Source: Gonatopus flavifemur (lineage: Eukaryota > Arthropoda > Insecta > Hymenoptera > Dryinidae). Taken from it: 64,000 nt of DNA. The stretch covers positions 18,671,501 through 18,735,500 of the forward strand of contig JAFFJZ010000006.1 in NCBI GenBank assembly GCA_018340375.1, read 5' to 3'. Below the pieces are notes generated by a model that was given only the letters and a program-made list of their open reading frames with translations, was not told the DNA's origin and searched no databases. The position numbers were made by a program, and so were the translations under genes. Positions 1-12,241 of the stretch are shown in pieces. How positions within the stretch are numbered: position 1 is the stretch's first letter; each line of letters starts with the position of its first letter.

Positions 1-649
1 GTTGAAGCTCCGAGTAGAAAAAATGCAAATCTCCCTTGGCATACACCGGACATGTTATTTTTTTCCCCAACTCTGCCAAGGATTTGTCTGAAAAACTCGG
101 AGAGGATGTAAGTTGTTGGGCCGAAAAAAGGATCACATCGGAGAACAAATTGCTGTTTATTCAGCGTGGCTTGTGTTTAATCCTTGGAAATCTTCTTTCA
201 TATTTACTTAGTATGCAATGCAGCGGGATGTTCCGATGTCCTGTATATAGAGAACTTAGTTTACTTGCTCACTTACGCGAAATCTTGTTGGGATAATATG
301 ACATCGAGTTTGTTCATTAACGTTTTTTTCTCCAAATTTAAGAGAGAAACTTGAAATCTGAGTGTCGATTCTGAGGATTAAGAAGATATTGAAATAAGGA
401 ATAAAAGAAGAACGTGGATATGATATTGTGCAGACTCAGGGGGCGACACGAGCACTTAGTAATTGTGGTTGTTTCATTTCCTTGGTATTGTTTCGGAACG
501 TATAATGCAAAAACAGAGATGTGAGAATACCTCCCTTGGATTGTTGCATCGTTGAAAAAGAGCAACGACGAAAGGAGGAAGGTAATTATCCAACAGTCGA
601 GCTTTTATTTCGTGTACCGCAGACTAACCACGATTATATAGTATATATT

Positions 650-667
650 TCTCTCTCTCTCTCTCTC
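650..667. repeat. (CT)n microsatellite
   Basis: About nine consecutive CT dinucleotides. Simple repeat, no further structure seen. Confidence 0.9.
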
Positions 668-1520
668 ATCTCACCGCCAACATGCTTTGCCTTGGTTTCC
701 AGCTATTTTTCAACGCCAACTGTAGCGTTAGGTGCCACATACTATACACTTTAGATTCAAAGTGTCTCTGAACCGGAGCTAGATGAATAGGATATTATAT
801 ATTATATTTTCAACCTTTCTCATCGTGGAATTTAATGAACAGATTGTTTCGCGGTCATATCCTTAACGCGTCAAACTATCTAATACGCATGGCAATTCAT
901 ATGTGGACGTGAGAATCGATCATTGGTGGCAACAACAACGACCACAGGGGTTGAGAATTTCAGTAATACCAAGTGGATCGAAGCCCATTGAACAACATCA
1001 TTGGAAACGCACTTTGGAATCCATTTGTTACCATCGAGACAAGTGAATTAAACCTACCTACACTTTCATATTTTGATTAAAAGGGGAAGCGTGAGAACCT
1101 ACGCAAATGTTTTCATAACGAATTATTCTACGTGAAAATCTGTATCTCCGAAGATGATATGAGAGAAGTGGTTTTGTAACCAAATCTGGGTTCGTGGATC
1201 GATCAATACTTCCGTCATCTGAAATTTTCATCCTTCCTTTTGCGGACAGAAACTTCCTCTCAAATGCGCATGAGGAGACAGAGGGATCAAGAGCAACGAC
1301 GGGAGCTAAATACGGTAAAGTGATGAATAGAGACACACAAGGTGGAAGTAGGAACGTGGAGACTGGTGGCCGGTTGAGTAACACAGGGTCGTCGATGGGA
1401 GACACCAAGAGCCAACCGACCCCTCGTCGTAGGTGAAGAGATGGAAAGAGAAGCAGGGCGAGCGCAAATTACTTGAGGTTTCCGGAACTGGTGCTAATTG
1501 AATTCCCTCGATGAATCGAA

Positions 1521-1550
1521 CTCCCTCTCTCTCTCTCTCTCTCTCTCTCT
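1521..1550. repeat. (CT)n microsatellite
   Basis: A run of about 14 CT/TC dinucleotides, uninterrupted after the first few bases. Confidence 0.9.
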
Positions 1551-3101
1551 TGCTGCACTCGAGTAGAATATTGGCTCTCTTTTCATCATTGTTCCCTGGA
1601 TATGGGGACGCTACGAGACTTCATAATACGCTTGTCCACAATATCTGAAGGAATTATATGTGTTATACATCCTCCGATTCTCACCGATGACAGCTCAGGA
1701 GGTTTTCAAAATTTCAATTCTCTCACGTTATAGATTTTTCATCAATTGACTGTGATAAATTTCACTCGAGATTCATATTTTTCCAAACTCCTTCATGGCA
1801 TGATGTGAACTCCATAAATCACAGCCATACATTGTTTTGTCTGAAAATCCAGTGCAGTTTGAGATTAAATGTACTTTCGATGAATATTAATGACCCTGCT
1901 TGGTATCGAGAAAGAACTGCATGGGCAAGAAAGAAGAAGAAGAAGCATTCGATTTTCATCCGAACGAGATGGAAATTATTTCTCGGAAAAATTTTACGTA
2001 TAAATCAAAGCTTATCGAATAGAATATTCTCTTTTCTCTCCTTTTGTTTTCAAATGATGGAGAACAACTTGAAAGTATATAAACTAACGGTATAATAGAT
2101 CAATTAAATTTGTTCTTTAAATATGTTTCTTCTTCTTCTCCCAGCGTTTTGTAGTGTATGAAACCACTTTGGGTCGCACGGGATTATCGTGGTAATGTAA
2201 AAACAGTAATTATCTGGTATTTGACTCGATAATTACAGACTGGATTATATCTGTTCCATTATCCTTTTTACTTCGGTTTATCGGATAGGTTTCTTGTGAA
2301 AATACGTTATCCATATTGGCAAACAAGTTACGATATATAATATACAAATTTTTCTCCCCGGCGGAATCTCGACGAGCGATTCTCTTCTGAGAGTGGGAGA
2401 AGAATCTATCGGGAATGGTATGTTTCAGTTGTGCAATATTCGTCATCTCGTATGCGGCAAAGGTGAATTTTTCTTGCACAAAGGTTCACGATTGACCCTC
2501 GGGCATGTCCGAGTTCAACGAATGAAGGAACACATATAAACGTATGAGGAAAGACAAAGGCGAGCAAAAGGCAAGAGATAAAATCTCGAGGCGCGAGTAA
2601 ACAGCAAACACAACGACCATAGTAGTGCACCAAAAAGAGGAGGAATGTGTCGTGAATCTTTATTTCTCTTGTACTGTGGCGCAGGAAGACCATTTTCTTC
2701 GGTTTCTACTCTTAAAAGAAAGATGTGAGAGAGTTGAAATTCGAGAGAAGAGGGTGGCAACGATGGAATTGGTTGAAACTTCTTTTACTCCTCTGCACTT
2801 TTTTCCCTTGGAATAAAAACAAGACTAGGCACGTCGTGTGTTTTTATTCCACCCCTAGATAGTTTTTCCATCGCTCGCTCGAATAATTGGCTTTCCAATT
2901 GTTTTGCGAATAAAATAGAAAAATGTGTATCGATTGTGGGGTATCGGAGTTACAAAGATTCATTTATACGGAATTCAAGTTCCTCGTTGATCGAATTGAA
3001 AAATCAAAATGAATTCTCAACCACGATTATCACCCGTGACGTTCAACGATTCCATTTTCCTCGACTCGAAGGATTTTCAGTCGAAGAGAGTGGAGAAAGG
3101 G

Positions 3102-3104
<3 letters not shown>

Positions 3105-3136
<32 letters not shown>
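3105..3136. repeat. (GA)n microsatellite
   Basis: A run of about 15 AG dinucleotides in a purine-rich block. It keeps spurious plus-strand frames open with an RERERE-type peptide. Confidence 0.9.
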
Positions 3137-3143
<7 letters not shown>

Positions 3144-3607
3144 CCTATTCTCCTCGATTCAACATCGAAGAGGAAACAAAAGACCACGTATGGCGAAGGT
3201 ATGAAAGTGGTGAATGGAGTCTAGAGACAGGAAATCCAAAAAAAAACAAGGAGAAGAAAAAGGAATGAGAAAAGCGGAGAAATAACGTGAAAGTATAAGA
3301 CGCTCGACGCACAATTCTCGAGAATTTTCAAAGTGGGTTGTAAGCAAAATCTCACGTATGTTTTCAAAGAATGGAGAGTACAAAAAATTCAATAAACGTA
3401 ATATATATTATGGAATTGAGGAGGATTTCGTGACGGTAAGAAGCTCTTTGTTTTTACTATGCACTTCTTTGAATGCTTCTCGCTGTTAATAAAAATCAAT
3501 ATGAATCTTGAATTTGTAAATTCTCAATTTTATCCTTGTCTTCGGGAAAGAGGATCGAAAATAAAGGTTTCAATTTAATTACAGATTATTTGTTGGAAAA
3601 TACTCAC

Positions 3608-3666
3608 CCGTTAGAGGCGCCAAGAGACAAACGACTAGCATCAACGTAGCTCGTTTCATGGAGAAC
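3608..3666 (-). CDS. candidate first coding exon: signal-peptide N-terminus
   Basis: On the minus strand a 59-nt segment is bracketed by a 3' splice site (TTGATTACAG, ending at 3667) and a consensus donor (GTGAGT, from 3607). It begins with 7 nt of apparent 5' UTR and then an ATG at 3659-3657 that opens MKRATLMLVVCLLAPLT plus one base of a Gly codon. Two basic residues followed by a hydrophobic core (LMLVVCLLAPL) and a small residue are what a secretory signal peptide looks like. The protein would therefore be secreted or membrane-inserted; its identity cannot be told from 17 codons. Upstream exons would be 5' UTR at higher coordinates; later coding exons must lie below 3608, and I could not recognise one down to position 1. 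The exon ends in phase 1. This is a prediction from splice signals and hydrophobicity only; a chance match is possible. Confidence 0.55.
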
Positions 3667-4783
3667 CTGTAATCAACGGAAGAAAGAATTGTGATTACTT
3701 TTTGATCCATTTTTTTCCCCCTTTTATTTTATAACGAGCGAGAAAAATTCCATAAAAAATTGTACAGTTGGAATTTTATTTTAATATCGAATTCTACTAT
3801 AAAAATGTAATGAATCTCTGCAATCAAAATTTATTGGTATATTTTAATTCTTGGGAACTTCGATAAAATGTCCATTTCTTGTCCAATCGATCGCAAACAC
3901 TAATGGAAAACTCTGAACGGTATCGACGCGGAAAACTATTTTTCCATATTTCTTGGATATTTCGATTCTTCAAAATCAACAAGCCCTTGAGGATCGAAAT
4001 CGAACGGGAAATCGAATGAGATGAAAAAAAAAATACGAGAGTACGAGATACGCGAGATGGTAGGATATATACGTAAAATAATTCAATAACATACGAGCGG
4101 TATTCCATTTGGTAACGTGAGAATCATTCGAGATACTTGAAAACATAAACTCATATTCATTTTATAGAACGTTCTTCCAATTAAGGGATTCGTGGTGCGC
4201 TGAGAAATATTTATTCATTTCTTGAAGCGAGAAACTAAGATATATATCATTTCTTGTATAAAGCTCGGAAGGAATGACAAAGGTGGCATAACGGTGGAGC
4301 GAAGATTCCGAAAAAAGGTAGCAATAGAAGTTATTAAACACCTCTTTTGTACTCAACTGTGGAACTTTATTGCCCCATTTGCCTTTTTATTGAAAACTTA
4401 GGTGTTGGTAGCTTATATCGAAAAACTTTTTTCGTTGCACACAATTAAAAACTTTCTTCTTCTTCTCCTTCCAGTATCTTTTCAGGGAGCTTTAGTTTAC
4501 TATTAGGATGTGCTCTGCGTGTGTTGGTCATTCCTCGCGAATTGCATTTCTTTATTTTCCGCTCTTCTTGTTTTCCACGCGTAGTTAATTGTAGAAGCTT
4601 TTTGTGCAGAATTGAATTTTATTTTGTTCTGGGAATTGCTGTGTTCGAGTATTTGATTTCGATCAACCATGGTTTTAATAGGAAAACGGAGGGCACTTCA
4701 AAAAGGATCAATAGGACAGCAAATTAAATAACACTTTCAACGATAATTAGACTCAGATCTGCAAACTATAGTCAGTAAAATCA
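3667..4783. other. unique AT-rich DNA
   Basis: No gene, tandem repeat or paired terminal inverted repeat seen. It would be intron upstream of the 3608-3666 exon. Confidence 0.5.
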
Positions 4784-4966
4784 CACTGTAAAAAATATGG
4801 GGAGTTTTTCTTCATACTGATAGTGGATTTCGTCCCTTGTTTTCCTTGAGGAATTGTTTTTCCATAAAAATGAGGGATTTTTTCACCACCTGGAGGAATT
4901 ATTATTGTCTTTTTTGAGTGTTGAATCCTCTAGAAATGAAAAAAAATTCCACAATTATTTTTCACG
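4784..4966 (+). mobile_element. CACTGTAAAAAAT MITE, right end missing
   Basis: Begins with CACTGTAAAAAAT and follows, for about 180 bases, the reverse complement of the complete element at 11789-12040 (shared words include GTGGATTTCGTC, GAGGAATTATT and GAGTGTTGAATC). The half carrying the opposite terminal repeat cannot be aligned, so this copy is truncated or internally rearranged. It is non-coding. Confidence 0.7.
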
Positions 4967-5009
4967 ATGCAGTTAAAGTCAGTTTTTTGTCTCAGTTTTT
5001 TTTTTACGG

Positions 5010-5760
5010 AACTGGTCGGTACAGTCAGTATTGCATGCATTATTTGTTTCAACTTGATATTTCGCTCATTTCGTTCAGAATAGAAGAATTGAAATTTTCA
5101 ACTTTGTTTCAGAAAATCCAAAATTAAATTCTCCACAGATTTGTCTCAGTCGATTTACACATTCAATTGAATGTTTCAACTGATAACAATTTTTTTATAC
5201 TCATAATCAATTGAATCCGATACACGGCAATGTACCGTAGGTGCTCTCTAAATCTGAAAGAGTGAAAAATCGCACGTTTCACTCCACTAAGTGTCAGAAG
5301 TGAGCCTGTCCGCTTCGAGTGGAATTTTCACTCGTTTCGAGTGACCTCTCACTCTTTTAGAGTGAAAAATTCACTCTAGCGTTCAAGTGGTTGTGAATTT
5401 CTAACCTCAAACCTTAGAATATCACTCTAAAATAGTGGAAATTTCACTCAAAAATTCGACAGGCGCACTTCCGGCTGGCTAAAGAGTGAAATCTCACTCC
5501 AAAGATTTTAGAGAGTGAATGATCAATTGATACAGGAGATGAATTGTTATCGACAAATCACTTGAACGAATGAACGATACCAGGAATATTTTGTGAGCAA
5601 AATAGTTTTTCTCATCAAAATTATTCGATTGGTTCGTCAAAGTGATATTTCATTACGTAAGTTCGTAGTTCAATATAATTTGTTGATATCGTAAATGGAT
5701 CATGAAAGCAATTTGGTATTCTAAATAATAATTAATTACCATTCCATGATTAAGATTCAA
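5010..5760 (+). repeat. dispersed repeat, copy 1 (interrupted)
   Basis: Two blocks, 5010-5243 and 5516-5760, match in order the reverse complement of about 15690-15000 (shared words: CACAGATTTGTCTCAGT, CAATTGAATCCGAT, GGAGATGAATTGTTAT, TTTTGTGAG, GTAGTTCAATATAA). The second block also matches 13390-13565. The blocks are separated by a foldback MITE that the 15-kb copy lacks, so that copy shows the empty site. No coding capacity is visible. Confidence 0.75.
5244..5515. mobile_element. CTCTCTAAA foldback MITE
   Basis: A 272-bp element whose ends are inverted repeats (CTCTCTAAATC on the left, GATTTTAGAGAG on the right) and whose interior is full of repeated AGAGTGAAA/TTTCACTC words on both strands. 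It is flanked by TG on both sides (5242-5243 and 5516-5517). The related repeat at 15.0-15.7 kb reads GTAGGTGGATGA across this point with one TG, so a 2-bp target duplication is supported by an empty site. Non-coding. Confidence 0.75.
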
Positions 5761-5807
5761 TTTGCGTTTCGAAGACGTTTTCACAAGTTAAATCAGAGTC
5801 ATTTCAA

Positions 5808-6115
5808 CACGGAGAAAAATGCCACTCGAAAATATAAGAACTTTTGCTATTTTTCTTAGTAAACTAAAAACAGGAAGACTTGTAAAATGAATTTTTACAT
5901 AAAAATACGGAAGATTACGAATATTGTAGAAAAAGTAACAGGTATATAGGGTTCAGATTTTGAACGCTGAATGTTAAATTTTATAAATTGTATAGTAAAA
6001 TTCAGTTATTCATTCATAATCTCTCATATTTTTATGTAAACATCGATTTTACAAACCTTCCTGTTTTTGGTTTAGCAAGCAAAATAAGAAAAACTAGTAT
6101 ATTTTTTTCTCCGTG
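5808..6115. mobile_element. CACGGAGAAAAA foldback MITE
   Basis: 308 bp with long, imperfect inverted arms: CACGGAGAAAAA at the left, TTTTTTTCTCCGTG at the right, and matching inner words (AAAACAGGAAG with its complement CTTCCTGTTTTTGG; TTTTTACATAAAAATA with its complement). It is flanked by AA on both sides. Non-coding member of the CAC...GTG MITE group. Confidence 0.85.
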
Positions 6116-6117
6116 AA

Positions 6118-9100
6118 TTTCTGGTCAGTTTCAAGTCAGTAAAAGAAATCTGTACCTTATAACTGGTATCACAGCCCCGTTCAATCACAAAAAAGTAACA
6201 ACATCGATAAAGAAAAACGATAACACGAATTCTGCTCGGGTCAATGTTTTAATTGAAAAGTGCTGTGAATGTTCGATAAGGAAAAAAAGAACAACGAGAA
6301 AGATGTGTAAAACGTTCCAACTTGGACGAAAGTTTCAAGGGAGTTTCCCATCAACGATTCTGATACGTAGAGATAACCGTTTCCGCAGGTTCGAGAGGAC
6401 GTACGAACAATGACCAAACGTACCCTTAGGCACCCACGAAAGGGTGCGATTCCTTTCAATCGTCAATTTCTTTAGAAGTTTCGACGAGAAGTGAGTTAAG
6501 AGTAAATTTCGAGAAGGGCTAAATTGATCCCTCAAACATTTCCAGAAAATGCAGAGGGGGGAACTGAAAGGGAAGAGAGAAGATGTTCGAGGATGAAATT
6601 CTGGAAGGGCGGCGGAGGACTATCTACTCCCTCCGTTCCAAGAAAAACGGTTTCACGAATAAAAGTGCCGCGAGAGTGTGAAGGGAGAGAGATCCCTGAT
6701 TCCCCTTCTGGGTAATTTCATTAATCAGTCAAGAGTTTTCCCCCTCACTCCAAGAGAAATGATACAAAGTACCCTACAACGCGATTCCCCGTCATTGACA
6801 AACTCGACTACCCATAATTCAACCGAATAAAAACTCGCAGGAAGCTGTTGGTTCGTTTCGGATGAAAATTCATTCTGAACAATAAAAAAAAAAAAGAGTG
6901 TTGAATTTTTTCTAGGGTACAGAAACCTCCCGAGTCGGAAAATATGGACGGTTTTTGGCATTATATTTCGTTTTTGGATTGATTTTGTCCTGATTGTTGA
7001 AAAAGTACTCATATGGAAATTCAACGATCACGACAAAATCAACCTCAAAGTAGAACAAGAGGACAAAACCCGTTCAAATATTTCAACCCGGGATTTTGAA
7101 AGATATTCCATGTACATATATTTTTCTTCAGAAGTCCTTGTTTTGCTTTCGAATCCTGCTACCAACTGCCCAGGAGTTGTCAACGAATTAAAACGAAGAT
7201 CGATAAGAGAATACTATTTTCAGTATAATTCTCTAGCAAAATATCGAATTCGCGTATAAATTTAGATAATTATCGGATAACAGATATAGGGTGAGAAATT
7301 AGAATCCACATTTGACCAGACTTGTCGACTCCTACGCGACCGACACTTCCACGGAACGGTGATTAAAATCGTTCTTGTCTCATGGGAGTTATCTGCTGAT
7401 AAAACACATCATCTCATTCATTGTGAAGTTCTCAGACAGGTCAAATCCCTCGAGTCGATATTCCATCACCGTTACGTGAAAATATTATCCAATAATGAGA
7501 GTTAGCAGTAATTTTGCAACACAATTATTCATCTTTCAATATGAAAAGCTATTATATTATAATATTTCACGATTCTAACGATAAACTTGGTTCGTGAATT
7601 TTAACAATTTATATTCATGTTTCAGTTAAATCAAATCATCGGTTTGTGTAACCTGTGCAAATATTGATAGCAGCGCGTATGAGGTACTCAAGAAGATTCC
7701 AACAACTCCCAGAACATTGTTGAATCATAATCAAATTAATGCTGCTGTGTGTTTTCAGAGTTATATTTATCTCAAAAAGAACAAAGATGAATTGCGCAAG
7801 TCTGAGAGGTATGAGACTTTGAATGAATTGTTACATCTTGAACAAAAAAGAGATTAACAGACCTACGGTGGGTATTGGAGGAAAACTAAACTCTGTGGGA
7901 ACTTGCGTCTAGTGGAGTGTTGACAAAAACTGTGTAATAATGCTATTTCTTTGACTTGCGCGGGAAACATTGGCACCCTGTTTTATATCCGTTTGAGTTA
8001 TTCGGAGCAGCGTGCAAGATATTGAGACGCGCGCGCGCCCTCTTGCACATTTTACGAAGCTCGAGATTGAATGAGCGGTATTTCCCTGTGTGCATCAACA
8101 TTGAGCTAATTCTGGCCAACTTCACACCAGGAAAGGGCTGAAGTTGGCTGAATGTTCGTGCACACGTGGGTTCATTATCCAATCAATTCGAAATCAATTC
8201 TTTAAAGCTGAATATCGAATTATTCACAAGCATGTAGGCACATCAAAGTCCCCACAACCGCATTAGTTGAACAGAAGCAACCTCGACCAACGAATTTGAC
8301 TGAAGATATCATTCAAAGCCTTTTGTCTATAACTCGAATAACGATCCCAGTTTCATAGTTACCACGACGTTGTTTATTAATATTGTCTCAAAATGGGTCG
8401 TCGTCATGGCACGTAGAGGTGTAATGTCCTAGAAACGACATTAATGAACAGTAATATAACTGTACTCAACTATGCATATAATTCGACTTGGGCTATACCT
8501 TCAACAAGTATACAAGCTCATCCCGTGTACATCATTTTGTATACTCTCCCATTACCCTAACAAACTTCCTCCCCAAAATAGACATATATATATTTATTAG
8601 ACCTTACTTCCTATTCGTCGTCAAAATTGTAATTCATCTCAGTTGCAAATCTCCCCGACCGACGTAGTAGTTCATTGCGATCGAACAATATTACCGACAC
8701 AACATTCATTTCCATTGCACAAGTACATGCATTCGAACACGAGAACACCGTTCGATACATACGTAGAGAAGGGATTAACGTGTATCGAATTCCTCCATCG
8801 AAATCACTGAAATTCGAACTCGAATTTGAATTCCCATTACAGATGTGAATTGTGAATGTCGCTTTTTCCCCTTATAATCCATAATCTGTCTCTGAGTATA
8901 AAATACTTTCACCGCAGTGATCCGGTCTCTCGCTTCATCCCAAGTAATTTAGTAGAGTATTTATTTTCGAACCTTCGTTGCATTAATCAGCGTCCAAACA
9001 AAGAAGAATGAGAAGAATGATCTCTCTTTCGTTTTTCACCATTTTCTTTCAACAGCGGGAGAAATGAACTTTCACCAAAGACTTTATCAAGATAATCGAA

Positions 9101-11200
9101 TGGGGTTGCTGCAGAAGAAAGTTTGTGGTAGAATGCATTTTGAGGGAATGGGTCAATTCGCGACAGGACAACCTTGACGAAGCGTTCTGTAATCTTGTTC
9201 CACATGAATCACGATGGACAGAATTCTTCTGTTATCGGATATCGATGAATTTATCTGGATTTTTATACTCTTTTCATACTCGTTTGTGGAACAGTATTAT
9301 TCTTTCTGCGTCCATTAGGCAGTGAATGGTTAATTACAATCTTTGAAGTGAGAGATAGACAGTTTCATATCAACACGTGATCATCCAGACGACTCTGCAT
9401 TTTTCCATCACCTATGATGATCCGTATTCCCTGTTTTTTTTGTTGTCGTGTTTGTCAATGATCGATTCGTGTTCGTTCGAGCGCGTATAAATGTAATTGC
9501 ACCCTCAAAGCGATATAAATCCAGTTCCTTGAATTCCAGGAATTCTTTCACCACTTTTGGAATCTGTTGTGGAGAAAACGGAAAGTGCATTATTTCACTG
9601 ATTCGGATATTATAACCTTCGACTGGTCAAAGGACGCAACAACAACAACAACGCGTATATGACGCGTCTCGTAAAGACCTCTCTTCTCGTTCGATTTCAA
9701 TTTCTCTTTCGATTTAATGGGGAAAGATAAACGGGACTTTTTCTTCGAGAGAATAGACAGGGGCAAGATAGGAAAGGATACACAGAGGGTAGGGAATTCT
9801 AAAACGCAGACTCAGTCGACCCTTATCACATAGCAGTAAATCTAAACTACGGCTAACCCCTCTTTAAATCGTAATTAATACGTTCGAGCTATCAGACCCG
9901 ACCAATGTAATTTAGAATTGGATGGCTATAATAATCCTGCATATCTCAAATAACCACGGACAGCAAAGAAATTCGAAAACTTCGGAAAACCTCGAGGTTT
10001 GAAATTGTAAGTTCGAAGTGTTTCAAAGCTCCTCTTGGCGAGGAAAGGTTTGTATATTAGCACCAAATAATACCCTGATATCCTATTTGACTTTGAAACA
10101 ACTGAAATTTCAAACAAAAATTTGAATCTCCAACTACCAGGATCATTAGACAATAATAGAGAGGCACTCGAAGATCAGCAGATTAAGAGCAATATTATTT
10201 ACTCAGACTTCATTAAGCGAGCGGTTATCGAATGACAAGGGTACCAGCGATTGTATACTATATATCAACTTTGGTAAATACACGCGGTCTGACTCTACCA
10301 GCTAGTTTTAGCTTGGTTTACGCCTCTAATTAGCATGCACACGCAAACACACGTCATTCATAAAATGGATTATAAATCCAACAAAACGAAACTTAAATGA
10401 CGTGATATAAAATCGTATCATTTTCTAAAGATTAAATTAGACCCGATGATAAATGTCTGAAGCGTGAAATTGATGTTGTTACGAATTTAATGTAGGATGG
10501 TGCTGGTGTATGTATGTAGTATGATTAATATATCGTGAAATGAGAAATAAGCTCTCGAGCGATGCAAAGGTAAGATGATTTATTATGTAGTCGGATCGAA
10601 GCGTTTCAACGAGCCATCTTCCATCCGTTCTGACACCAATGACAGGGGAGATGTTTTTTTGTCTATCATGAAATGTTCCGCGTACATGTTATTCAACAAG
10701 ACCCTCATGCGCTTCGATAACAGCTTCAATGACTCTAAAATCACTCTCATTATTATCACTCTCGAACGCTTATTGAGTTGACGACTTTGCATATCGTTAT
10801 GATGTTGAGAAATATTTTAATGAGACTTTCAACTAGGCAAATGAGGATAGTGAATGACCCCTCTCTGGCTCTCACGATTCGATACAGTCCTCTTGAGAAA
10901 TATTTAATTACTATTGATGAGGGAAATATAGTTTACCAGAGGATTTTACTTCTGCTACGTGAATTGAGGTCCCTGTCGAGGGTACGGAAAGAAATACTCC
11001 ATATCAGCGAACGAACATATATTTCTTCTGTTATTTCTCTTCAGAACTTTGTTAATCATCGAAAACTGGATTCATATACTTGTTGAGTGGAATATCGTGA
11101 ACTTAGATATTTCAATACAATATTTCCTAGAAATCTGAATAAGATAATATTGTTATATTCTCGTCTCATTTATATTCGTTGTGTGCGGATAATTCCATCT
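6118..11200. other. unique AT-rich DNA, probably intronic
   Basis: No recognisable gene or paired TIR element. Small features are a GCGCGCGC run near 8029-8037 and an AAC trinucleotide run near 9640-9652. Open frames are below 105 codons and without domains. Confidence 0.5.
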
Positions 11201-11204
11201 CACA

Positions 11205-11335
11205 GGACTGCAAACCCCAGTTATAGGGCACAGATTACTGACTTTATTGACTGAGAATCTGAAAGTACTGTCTCGAAACTGAATAGAAATTGGAATTACT
11301 CTGACTTCACTCGGGAAAACATCTTATAACCTTTC
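11205..11335. repeat. fragment of a GCAAACCCCAGTTAT-type repeat
   Basis: The stretch with CTGCAAACCCCAGTTATAG followed by CACAGATTACTGACTTTATT recurs in diverged form at about 56180-56300. Related words (GCAAACTGGTTAG, GCGGCCCC with GTCAGTATT) mark the outer edges of repeats at about 15690 and 57975. It looks like a shared terminal segment of one repeat family; boundaries are not resolved. Confidence 0.45.
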
Positions 11336-11484
11336 CTTTTTCTTTTCTTTTCTTTTCAACGGAGAAATTATACATAATATAAAGTAATGTTGATTGAGAA
11401 TTTGAGAAGGAATAGTTTTATCAATACTTTCAAACCAATAGAAAAAAATATGAACTTCCATAAAGTCCCGCATGAAATTTCACA

Positions 11485-11751
11485 CACTGAGAAAACAGAT
11501 ATCCTGAAAATCACCATAATTTATGGATTTTCAGCGCTGGTCTGACCCGAGTCGGAATATTTACTTGCACGAATATCTAAAAGTACCATAATTTCTTGGA
11601 CTTTTCAGAATAAGTGTGGTACCTTCCTTATAAAAATCCCAGATATTATGGTACTTTTAGAGGTTTGTTCAGGTAAATATTGAAACTCGGGTCAGACCAG
11701 CGCTAAAAATCCATAAATTATGGTACTTTTTAAGATACCTTTTTCTCCGTG
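11485..11751. mobile_element. CACTGAG/CTCCGTG foldback MITE, copy A
   Basis: 267 bp with near-palindromic arms: CACTGAGAAAACAGATATC at the left, GATACCTTTTTCTCCGTG at the right, and inner pairs such as CCATAATTTATGG, GCGCTGGTCTGACCCGAGT and their complements. It is flanked by CA on both sides. A second, interrupted copy lies at 29424-29907 with the same flanking CA. Non-coding. Confidence 0.85.
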
Positions 11752-11788
11752 CAGAGCGCAAAACAAAATTTCAAAATTTGATTATTTA

Positions 11789-12040
11789 CACTACAAAAAA
11801 TGATTATAGAATTTTCCCCCAAAAATGGTGACAGCAAAGTTCCTCCACAGATGAGAAGTTTTTAACCATAATTTGGTGGACTTTTCCTTCATTTGTGGAC
11901 GATTCAACACCCAAGAAACAAAATAATTCCTCAAAGCGGTGGAAAAATCCTTCATTTTCGCTGGAAAAACGATTCCTCCACGACAAAGCGACGAAATCCA
12001 CCAACAGTGTGAAGGAAAACTCCTCACATTTTTTACAGTG
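11789..12040. mobile_element. CACTGTAAAAAAT MITE, complete copy
   Basis: 252 bp bounded by CACTACAAAAAATG and CATTTTTTACAGTG and flanked by TA on both sides. It is the full-length counterpart of 4784-4966 in the opposite orientation. Open frames inside it (78-84 codons on the minus strand) are fortuitous. Confidence 0.8.
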
Positions 12041-12241
12041 TACTTTGTAAAATATCACGCGCGACTTTTGGAGAGTTCATATATTTTTCTATTCTTTCTA
12101 AAGTATTGATAAAACTTTCCATCGTTTCTCTAGTAAAATTCGACAAAAATACAAATCGTATTATTTTTATTACAAATTCAGGAAATATTCTCAGATTTTA
12201 ACGAATATTCTCCAATTTTTATCAATTTTTCTCCGTGAATG

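Larger units (their letters stand above)
1..3607. other. unique, probably intronic DNA
   Basis: No reading frame here looks like a recognisable protein; the open frames are short, overlap on both strands and lack domain motifs. The stretch holds simple CT and GA repeats (listed separately) and a slightly GC-richer block near 1290-1480 that is open on both strands for 80-116 codons without similarity I recognise. If the exon at 3608-3666 is real, this is its downstream intron, because that exon lies on the minus strand and ends at a donor site at 3607. Confidence 0.5.
11358..12237. mobile_element. foldback element carrying two nested MITEs
   Basis: The segment 11358-11484 is an inverted, diverged copy of 12041-12237 (left AGTTTTATCAATACTTTC and TATGAACTTCCATAAAGTC; right their complements), ending in AACGGAGAAA and TTTTTCTCCGTG. 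Two other elements, 11485-11751 and 11789-12040, are inserted near its axis of symmetry, leaving only about 35 bp of its own loop. Non-coding. Confidence 0.65.

Noticed and set aside
1058..1436. Overlapping 116-codon minus and 80-codon plus frames in a GC-richer block
   Set aside because: Both strands open at once, no domain, and no convincing splice sites at the edges.
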